The notes below the pieces were generated by a model. It saw nothing but the letters and a program-made list of their open reading frames with translations, ran no database searches and was not told the origin of the DNA. Positions 21,678-27,969 of a DNA stretch of 27,969 nucleotides are shown piece after piece. This stretch comes from CAZTDD01 sp964612675. GTDB taxonomy: Bacteria; Hinthialibacterota; Hinthialibacteria; Hinthialibacterales; JAKPRU01. How positions within the stretch are numbered: the stretch's first letter is position 1; each line of letters starts with the position of its first letter. Both the position numbers and the translations under genes were made by a program. The stretch spans positions 1-27,969 of the forward strand of contig CAZTDD010000097.1 in assembly GCA_964612675.1 (NCBI GenBank), in the 5' to 3' direction.

Positions 21678-24600
21678 ATGTCTGAGTCGGACAAAAACAC
21701 CGGAAATGTTGCCCAATGGCCGGTCCGTTGGCCGTGGTGGCTCATCGGTTTGTACCTCGTTTTCTTGACGGCCTCGGTGGTCGGGGCGATGGCGGTCTGT
21801 GTCCGCGCCGATAATGCCGGTCAAACATGCCTGGCCGTGCTGAGCCCTTTCTTTCGCTGGGTGGTCGACACCGCTCTCTGGATCGTGAAAGACCCCGTCC
21901 CAAAGGCGACCATCGCGGGGGAGGTCGTGGCCGGGCTGTTTGGACTGCTGACAGTCGCCGCACTGATCTGGAAAGGACGGCTGGGCATTCGCCCGGCGAT
22001 GCTCTTCCTGGCGTTCGGAATTGCGACATTGGCCCAAACCGCGTTATTCGCCGGGGTCGCGCTGACCGGTTGCCTTCTGTACGCGGCGGCCGGGCTTCTG
22101 ATCCTCGTATGGCGGTTCCTTCCGGAGACACTCGGACCGGGAACAGAGTGCTTCTTCCCGCCACAACCCAAACCGGAAAAACCAGAAGGACTCACATCGA
22201 CACAATATAGATTCCTCGTATTCGAGTTCCTGTGTCTTGGGGCGATTACATGGGCGGCGATCATTCTCTATCTCTATGCGCTGAACCACTTGCCCGACGA
22301 TTTCGAAGGCGAGATGTCGATCTACATGGCGGTGAGCACTTCGCTCGAAGGTTCGGTGAAGATGAACTTCGGCGCGCCGGGTCTGCCGTGGGCTCCCCTT
22401 GGCCTGGGGTACTACGTCCTGCTTTTCATCACCGAACGAACATGCGGAACAACGCTGCTTGCGGCACGTTTTGTCTCGGCGCTATCCGGGATTCTGCTGA
22501 TCAACCTTCTTTATGGTTTTCTGCGCCGAAGCGTCGGTGTTACGACGGCGCTTGTCGCGGCGGGTTTTCTCGCGTTGAACTGCGTCAGTATTGTCTGGTC
22601 ACGCCAGGATTTCTTCCCATTTGCGTATCCGAGCCTGGTAACAGTGGCGCTCTGTTGGACAACCTACCTCGCGCTGGAAAAGCGAAAGACCGTCTACTTC
22701 TTTCTGACCGCCCTGCTGATGGGAGCGACCTATCACCTGTTCGCGTCCGGGCAGACCGGCTTTCTGATCCCCGTGGGTTTTCTCACATGGCATTTGATCG
22801 CAACCCGGGGATTTGCACGGCAGTGTTGGTGGAAGATGTCGTTTATTATCGCGGGGATCGCACTGTGGGTGATTGGGTTACCGCTTTGCGGTCTGATCGC
22901 CACGGGCGAATGGCAGTGGCTCAATCCTTTCGTTCTAAACAAGGGAAAGACGCTCTGGAGCCTTGAAATCGCCGAGCCCGGACTTTTCCCACGCATTTTG
23001 TTCATCGCCGAGAATGTCTGGAAAAACGTCGTTGAGTTGCTTCATTCCATCCACATCGCAAATGTATGGCCTGTCCACCAAACCGTTCTTCGAGGTATTC
23101 CGTTCCACACCGCGACGTATCTCTCGCCGGTGACTGCGGTACTCGTTTCGTTGGGAGCCCTGATTCTTATCCTGACTCCACGAAGGAAGATCTCAAGCCT
23201 ATTGATCTCTTGGATCATTGTCGGCTCTCTGACCGGTATTCTTTCCAACCAGGCCGCCGCACGCCGTCTGGCGACGATCTTCCCCGCCCTGTTTGCCGTG
23301 GCAGGACTCATGGCGGCGGGAGGTTTCAACAATATCGAATTCCTGTTCGGTAAACGGTTCAGTGTATTCCTGAGAGTTCTGGTTCTAGGAACGGTCTTGC
23401 CGTTTCTGGGGTTTCTACACGCTGGGTATTATTTCGTTCAGAGTATCGACTCCCCGGCGTCCGTAAACATGGCCCGCGCTATCGAGCCGTACATGAAACC
23501 GAACACTCTCGTGATCGCGGACATTCGCTATGAGTATTACACCATCGCTGAAATCAGCTACATGGTAATGGACGATTTAAACAAGGAGGAAGAACCGCCC
23601 GCCTGGTATCTTCCCGAGGCAAAAGATTGGCCTGCGTTGGCGGTTTGGCCGAGGGCGAATTTCGATGCCTGGTACTATAAATACACATTCCTTCAAGATC
23701 GAGTCGACGAGCTGAAATCCAAAACAGACTGGGATCGCATCACCTATATTATTCAGGATGTGCCCGAGAATCAGCGAAAGATCGGGTATCTGAAAGCGCT
23801 CTATCCCAAAGCGGAATATACCGAGGAGAAGCACAGTCCCCAGGAACCGTGGTATCACTTCGTGGCTTTGGAGACAGACTATGAACACGTGGAACGCGTG
23901 ACAAAGCCGACCGTGACCTTCAACGGCGACAGCGAACACATCCCCGGCGATCCCGGCAGCTGGGTGCATAATGTCGACGTGCATTTCGTTCCCTGCACAG
24001 AGGCTGTGGCCGCGGAGACAACCGAAGCAACGTTGAGTGCGGGACTATGGGTCCAAGAACAATCCTGGGAAGCGTTCGAGGTCGAAGGCGGCGGCGACCT
24101 GCTGGATTTCCAATTGGACGGACGTTCTGCTTCGCTGGACCGACAGCTACCTCTAACAGGTGGATTTCATCGACTTGATGTTCATCTCGGGAAACCCTGG
24201 AATCTACCGCTTCGGCTTCGTGCAAAACCCGAGGGAGGCGAGTATCGTGCGCTCACAGGAGAACGACTGGTAGCCCCGCGTGTCAGCGAGGTGACGGGTC
24301 TCGCCGCTCAGGATGTCGTTCCGTACCCCGGTTTCGAGATGCCGGTTGCGGTGGCCAACGTTCCGGGAGGATTCGACGCGGACTTTGCCGTCTCCCCATC
24401 CGGGAATATCGCTGCACTCGGGGTTTTTGCGAATTCATGGAAAGTGGCTGTGTTTGCGCCGGACGGAACACAAATCGCGGAATGGACTCAGCCGATTCCG
24501 CTTGAAGCCAAGCGCCGATTCTGCGCGATCGACTTCGCAGAGGATAACCGAATCGTAGTGCTCGATTATCATTGGCCGACGATCCCGATCTACGATTTGC

Positions 24601-25172
24601 AGGGCACGCAGGTCCGTGAGCTGGAAGCGCCCGGTTGGATGGACCAGGCGTTGGATATTGCGGCGAACAAACACGGTGAAGTCTTCGTAGCTTCCGGACC
24701 CAACAACACGGTCCTCCATCTCTCACCGACCGGTGAGGTACTCGGTACCTGGCTTCCGCCGGAATACACAAGAGACCGTCGGTGGCGGCCGTATCATCTC
24801 TCGGCATCGCCGGAGGGCCCCGTGGCAGTAGTCGACGACAAAGGGGATATTCACATCTTCGCAACGGAAGAGCCCCCGCCCGCGCCGCGCCAATGGGACC
24901 GCGTGCTGCCTCCACAATCGGAGGTTGGCGGATTTCCCCTGTTTGCAATACGAGACGACGGGTGGCTGATCGTCCATTATACCCCCGAGAGAGAGTTTCG
25001 GGTGCTCGATGAGGAATTCGGACGGCGGATTGCCCACGTCTCAACACATGATTTGACACGAAACGTTGGACACAAATGCCGTCAAATAATCGGTTTTGAT
25101 GAGCAGGGCCACTTCTATGTGTGGTGGGAGGCCCGCAGAGAGGTATTGCGGCTAGTCCCTCGAAGCGAATAG
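21678..25172 (+). CDS. GT39-like membrane glycosyltransferase with C-terminal beta-propeller
   Basis: A 1164-residue protein. Residues about 18-590 contain 12 or more membrane helices of a GT-C (ArnT/PMT, GT39-like) transferase that would use a lipid-linked sugar. The acidic first-loop motif is LPDDFEGEM (205-213), and LAARFVSALSGILL (261-274) is typical of the helix after it. A preceding block of extra helices (about 20-145) is unusual. Residues ~590-870 are extracytoplasmic, including a possible PA14-like sandwich (TTEATLSAGLWVQEQSW ... LTGGFHRLDVHL). Residues ~880-1164 carry repeated NHL/beta-propeller blades (FAVSPSGNIAALGV, FAPDGTQIAEW, YDLQGTQVREL, LSPTGEVLGTW). The acceptor is unknown. 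AGAAGGA lies before the ATG. Confidence 0.8.
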   Translation: MSESDKNTGNVAQWPVRWPWWLIGLYLVFLTASVVGAMAVCVRADNAGQTCLAVLSPFFRWVVDTALWIVKDPVPKATIAGEVVAGLFGLLTVAALIWKGRLGIRPAMLFLAFGIATLAQTALFAGVALTGCLLYAAAGLLILVWRFLPETLGPGTECFFPPQPKPEKPEGLTSTQYRFLVFEFLCLGAITWAAIILYLYALNHLPDDFEGEMSIYMAVSTSLEGSVKMNFGAPGLPWAPLGLGYYVLLFITERTCGTTLLAARFVSALSGILLINLLYGFLRRSVGVTTALVAAGFLALNCVSIVWSRQDFFPFAYPSLVTVALCWTTYLALEKRKTVYFFLTALLMGATYHLFASGQTGFLIPVGFLTWHLIATRGFARQCWWKMSFIIAGIALWVIGLPLCGLIATGEWQWLNPFVLNKGKTLWSLEIAEPGLFPRILFIAENVWKNVVELLHSIHIANVWPVHQTVLRGIPFHTATYLSPVTAVLVSLGALILILTPRRKISSLLISWIIVGSLTGILSNQAAARRLATIFPALFAVAGLMAAGGFNNIEFLFGKRFSVFLRVLVLGTVLPFLGFLHAGYYFVQSIDSPASVNMARAIEPYMKPNTLVIADIRYEYYTIAEISYMVMDDLNKEEEPPAWYLPEAKDWPALAVWPRANFDAWYYKYTFLQDRVDELKSKTDWDRITYIIQDVPENQRKIGYLKALYPKAEYTEEKHSPQEPWYHFVALETDYEHVERVTKPTVTFNGDSEHIPGDPGSWVHNVDVHFVPCTEAVAAETTEATLSAGLWVQEQSWEAFEVEGGGDLLDFQLDGRSASLDRQLPLTGGFHRLDVHLGKPWNLPLRLRAKPEGGEYRALTGERLVAPRVSEVTGLAAQDVVPYPGFEMPVAVANVPGGFDADFAVSPSGNIAALGVFANSWKVAVFAPDGTQIAEWTQPIPLEAKRRFCAIDFAEDNRIVVLDYHWPTIPIYDLQGTQVRELEAPGWMDQALDIAANKHGEVFVASGPNNTVLHLSPTGEVLGTWLPPEYTRDRRWRPYHLSASPEGPVAVVDDKGDIHIFATEEPPPAPRQWDRVLPPQSEVGGFPLFAIRDDGWLIVHYTPEREFRVLDEEFGRRIAHVSTHDLTRNVGHKCRQIIGFDEQGHFYVWWEARREVLRLVPRSE

Positions 25173-25207
25173 CTCTTTTGGTATCCTATAGGAGCTGCCA
25201 CTGTTCG

Positions 25208-25236
25208 TTGACAGGATGGAAGCGGAAGGTCATAGT
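25208..25236 (+). promoter_or_regulatory. Sigma70-type promoter for rseP
   Basis: A perfect TTGACA (25208-25213), a 17-nt spacer and CATAGT (25231-25236) lie about 48 nt before the GTG start. Confidence 0.55.
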
Positions 25237-25283
25237 GTTTTTTTGCCATCCGTTCCTTTTCTTAATTTTCTGGGTGAATTCTC

Positions 25284-27068
25284 GTGACTATACTGGATAT
25301 TGTTCGATTTCTCGTAGTTCTCGGTTTGGTAATCATTGTTCATGAATGGGGCCACCTCGTCGTGGCCAAGCTGGTCGGTGCACGCGTAGAGCGATTTTCG
25401 ATCGGGTTCGGCAGACGGCTCGGAGGCTTCTACTGGCACGGTACCGAATACATCCTATCGGCCCTCCCGCTAGGCGGTTACGTGAAAATCACCGGGATGG
25501 ATCCCGATGATGAACTCACAGGGGCTCCCTGGGAGTTTCTGAATCTGCCCGCCTGGAAACGCATGGCGACGGTGTTCGCGGGTCCCGCGATGAACTTCGT
25601 TCTGGCGATCTTCATCTATTACGCGCTCTTTGTTGCGGCGGGCGAACCCATCATCAAGACCACCACTGTCGGAGTGGTGCGCGACGGTGGAGTCGGCTGG
25701 GAGATGGGACTCCATACAGGAGACGAAATTAGCGCGGTCGATGGAGAAACGGTCTTGAATTGGGAAGAATTCACGACAGCACTCCAGACCTCGGTTTCCG
25801 AGTCGCTCACGATATCGTTGAAGCGAAACGGAGAATCGCTTCAGAAGACACTCGAAGCGCCTCCTCCTGTGGGGGCGGTGGAATCCACATTAACCGACGA
25901 GGAACTCAACCGGCGGATGGACTTGGATGGGCTGCTGGTTCGTCAGGTCCAGAAAGACAGCCCCGCTGCCGAGGCGGGACTGGTTGCAGGTTGTGTGATA
26001 ACCGCCGTCAACGGGGAACCCCTCCCATCGGCCAAACAGCTGGCCAAATTGATTTCCTCACAATACTCCCAGGGAGAAGAGGGCAACTACCAAGCGAAAC
26101 CGTTGACTCTGACGTGGCTGGACCTCGAGGATCAAACCCAACAGGCTGAACTTGTTCCCGACCTCCATTTCCCGGCAGACGATGCGAAACCCTACCATCC
26201 AAAATCCCGGATCGGGATCGTCTTCACACAAGAGCAGACGGTCCGCGATTTTTATATCCCGTTTCACCCCCGCCTGGATATTGCGCCATTACTTGAACCC
26301 ATCGTGGGGCGTGTGAAGGAAGGCGGTCCGGCTGCAAAAGCGGGTCTTGAACCTGGATGCCGGATTATCGATGTCAATGGGAACCCCATCAACGACTATA
26401 ATGTCCTGGTGGATATCGTTTTATCGAGTTACACCCTTAAAGACGATGAAGCGCGCGGCATTCCTCTGGAGATCACGTGGATCACGCCCGACCAACAGGT
26501 CAAAAGCGCCACGATCACACCGAAAGTCGCTCAACAGACTATTCCGAACCGCCGGGGACTGCGGACGGGCGAACGAATCTATGTCGCTCAGTTGGAGATT
26601 ACGCGACAAACGGAGCGTATCCGGTACGGGGTCATTGGGGCGGTCCCAAAGGCGTTTGAGAAGTTCCGTGATGTGTGCGGCATGATGTTCCATTTTATTT
26701 ACAATGTGGTAACCGGTGTCTATTCCAGCCGAAATCTCGGGGGACCGGTGGCCATTGCCCAGCTGGCCGCTGAGACCGGCCGGTGGGGATTCGAGAAGTT
26801 TTTCGACTTCATCGCTCTTCTGTCCGCCAATCTGGCGATTCTGAACCTCTTCCCGATACCGCCGCTCGATGGCGGCCATTTGGTTCTCTATGTATTCCAG
26901 GGGGCCCGGAAACGGCCGGTGACGCTCAAGCAGATCGAGACATTCAGCAAGATCGGTATCATGTTGATCATCCCGCTTATGTTGTACTTCTTATGGAATG
27001 ACTTGGACCGTGTGGGGTTGTTCAACTGGATGAAGAATCTCGTCACAACCTTCTGGCCGCAAGCGTGA
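25284..27068 (+). CDS. rseP: RseP-type site-2 (intramembrane) zinc metalloprotease with three PDZ segments
   Basis: A 594-residue site-2 protease. The zinc site is H20-E-W-G-H24 in TM1 and D529 in LDGGH (528-532) near the C-terminus. FAGPAMNF (98-105) and NLGGPVAIAQ (484-493) are also typical. Between them are three PDZ-like segments: about 126-190 (GLHTGDEISAVDG), 215-292 (AGLVAGCVITAVNG) and 335-412 (AGLEPGCRIIDVNG). E. coli RseP has two and many bacteria one, so three is unusual and explains the length. The family cuts membrane-spanning substrates such as anti-sigma factors after a first cleavage. An anti-sigma factor is encoded at 7719, but a link is not shown. The start is GTG, with GGTGA upstream. 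Confidence 0.93.
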   Translation: MTILDIVRFLVVLGLVIIVHEWGHLVVAKLVGARVERFSIGFGRRLGGFYWHGTEYILSALPLGGYVKITGMDPDDELTGAPWEFLNLPAWKRMATVFAGPAMNFVLAIFIYYALFVAAGEPIIKTTTVGVVRDGGVGWEMGLHTGDEISAVDGETVLNWEEFTTALQTSVSESLTISLKRNGESLQKTLEAPPPVGAVESTLTDEELNRRMDLDGLLVRQVQKDSPAAEAGLVAGCVITAVNGEPLPSAKQLAKLISSQYSQGEEGNYQAKPLTLTWLDLEDQTQQAELVPDLHFPADDAKPYHPKSRIGIVFTQEQTVRDFYIPFHPRLDIAPLLEPIVGRVKEGGPAAKAGLEPGCRIIDVNGNPINDYNVLVDIVLSSYTLKDDEARGIPLEITWITPDQQVKSATITPKVAQQTIPNRRGLRTGERIYVAQLEITRQTERIRYGVIGAVPKAFEKFRDVCGMMFHFIYNVVTGVYSSRNLGGPVAIAQLAAETGRWGFEKFFDFIALLSANLAILNLFPIPPLDGGHLVLYVFQGARKRPVTLKQIETFSKIGIMLIIPLMLYFLWNDLDRVGLFNWMKNLVTTFWPQA

Positions 27069-27111
27069 ATTGGTCTTAAGAGGCTAATGTGCAACAGTAC
27101 GATTTAAGGGG

Positions 27112-27140
27112 TTGACTTCGTTGTCTCTTTTCCGGATAAT
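27112..27140 (+). promoter_or_regulatory. Sigma70-type promoter for the NYN gene
   Basis: TTGACT (27112-27117), a 17-nt spacer and GATAAT (27135-27140), 5/6 matches each. The leader to the start codon is about 80 nt. Confidence 0.6.
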
Positions 27141-27155
27141 TTTCACGTCACTCAC

Positions 27156-27213
27156 CCGTTGCGTGCAGCGGGCTCAACGGCCGTCCGGGATAGCCCGACG
27201 GCTGTTGCTTTAT
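27156..27213 (+). promoter_or_regulatory. Leader hairpins before the NYN gene
   Basis: Within the predicted leader, CCCGTTGC/GCAGCGGG (about 27157-27174) forms a nearly perfect stem. CCGTC-C-GGG-ATAG-CCC-GACGG (27181-27201) forms a second one, followed by TGTTGCTTTATT. The second could be an attenuator or weak terminator. It matches no RNA family I know. Confidence 0.4.
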
Positions 27214-27226
27214 TCGGGGGAGGGTG

Positions 27227-27871
27227 ATGCCAAAACGGACATATATATATGTAGACGGATTGAATCTGTATTACTGCGCTGTAAAGAACACGCCATACAA
27301 ATGGCTCGACCTAAAGGCCGTCTTTCAAGCTGTTCTTGCCAAAGAAAACCACATCGTAAAGATCAAATATTACACAGCCAACGTTTCCAGTATTCCTGAC
27401 CCGGGCGCTCCGAAACGTCAAAAAACCTTCCTAGATGCTCTTCGTACGATTCCTGAAGTGGATATCTATAAGGGGAACTTCCTTGTATCTGAGAAATGGG
27501 CTCCCCTCGCTGCGCCAGTCTCGGATTTAATGAGACCGCCCCCCAAGGTGGTGCGAATCCTCAGGACGGAAGAGAAAGGATCGGATGTCAACTTGGCTAG
27601 CCATTTGCTCTGGGACGCGTTTCGAAATGAGTTTGACGTGGCTGTCGTAGTTTCGAATGACACCGACCTTGTTGAGCCGATTCGCATCGTCACACAAGAG
27701 ATGAAGATCCCTGTCGGAATAGTCTGTCCGAACAGGGGAAGGAGACCGCCCGCTCAGTCTCTTGTTCAAGTTGCGAGTTTCGTCCGGCATCTGAGGGTGA
27801 AGCATCTGAGGACGTCCCAGTTACCTGACCCGATACCCGAAACGACCATTCGAAAGCCGCCAACCTGGTGA
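27227..27871 (+). CDS. NYN-domain (PIN-like) ribonuclease
   Basis: A 214-residue LabA/DUF88-type NYN protein. The acidic residues of the PIN-like active site are visible: Asp in YVDGLNLYY near the start, Asp in KGSDVNLASHLL, and two Asp in VVVSNDTDLVEPI. Such proteins are metal-dependent RNases, but targets are rarely known. GGGGGAGG precedes the start; ATG 27227 is preferred to the GTG one codon earlier. A basic, Pro-rich tail closes the protein. It is monocistronic as far as the window shows. Confidence 0.88.
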   Translation: MPKRTYIYVDGLNLYYCAVKNTPYKWLDLKAVFQAVLAKENHIVKIKYYTANVSSIPDPGAPKRQKTFLDALRTIPEVDIYKGNFLVSEKWAPLAAPVSDLMRPPPKVVRILRTEEKGSDVNLASHLLWDAFRNEFDVAVVVSNDTDLVEPIRIVTQEMKIPVGIVCPNRGRRPPAQSLVQVASFVRHLRVKHLRTSQLPDPIPETTIRKPPTW

Positions 27872-27911
27872 ATGTCACACGGAACGCAAGGAATACACCG
27901 TCAACATCCTA

Positions 27912-27939
27912 GGGCTAGCCCAAATTCGTCATTAATTTG
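27912..27939. repeat. Small palindromes downstream of the NYN gene
   Basis: GGGCTAGCCC (27912-27921) is a perfect 10-bp palindrome. CAAATT-N7-AATTTG (27921-27939) follows directly. No T-tract gives a terminator reading, and the function is unclear. Confidence 0.35.
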
Positions 27940-27969
27940 CGTAAACCATTGATTTTATTGAACCGAGGG

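Noticed and set aside
24283..25059. 258-residue minus-strand open frame
   Set aside because: Arg/Pro-rich shadow of the beta-propeller part of the GT39-like gene.

Overview
This is a bacterial scaffold fragment, probably from a metagenome-assembled genome because it contains a run of exactly 100 N at 20275-20374. I see no rRNA or tRNA. Four type II/IV pseudopilin-like genes, ECF sigma/anti-sigma regulation, a very large membrane glycosyltransferase fused to a beta-propeller, and many intergenic repeats and toxin-antitoxin (TA) genes fit a candidate phylum such as Sumerlaeota or Hydrogenedentota, or a PVC relative. That assignment is an impression from gene style, not a proof.

Layout. 1-2051: an inverted repeat element, a promoter, two overlapping pseudopilin genes, then a repeat-rich spacer. 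2052-3021: a CheX-like phosphatase and a CheY-like receiver in one operon behind a strong sigma70-type promoter. 3055-6804: an orphan ABC-exporter permease (-), a ROK-family regulator (+) and a stand-alone receiver protein (-). 7156-13935: a co-directional set made of an ECF sigma factor, its ZAS-type anti-sigma factor, an exported protein with a secretin-N-like segment, and a giant protein joining an RND efflux permease to an ABC ATPase. 13936-14347: a 42-bp tandem repeat and GC-rich hairpins. 14348-20257: a TA-dense and decayed region interleaved with two more pseudopilins. 20275-20374: assembly gap. 20453-27871: a 2H phosphoesterase/hotdog thioesterase fusion, a GT39-like/beta-propeller fusion, an RseP-type site-2 protease with three PDZ segments, and a NYN-domain nuclease.

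Most interesting. (1) The RND-ABC fusion appears to lack the usual RND proton-relay partners: DD becomes DN in TM4 and the TM10 lysine becomes Asn. It carries a complete ABC ATPase at its C-terminus, which suggests an RND-fold pump powered or gated by ATP and controlled by the adjacent sigma/anti-sigma pair. (2) At 14563-14622 a MazF/PemK-type toxin and a HicA-type toxin are both cut to a few codons and meet head-on, so one deletion seems to have removed two toxins and left both antitoxins. Other TA loci nearby are intact (PIN/small protein, YefM-YoeB) or broken (HigBA, a RelE-type toxin, small KDFDCV-type proteins). (3) Two unusual domain fusions and several repeat families are also recorded.
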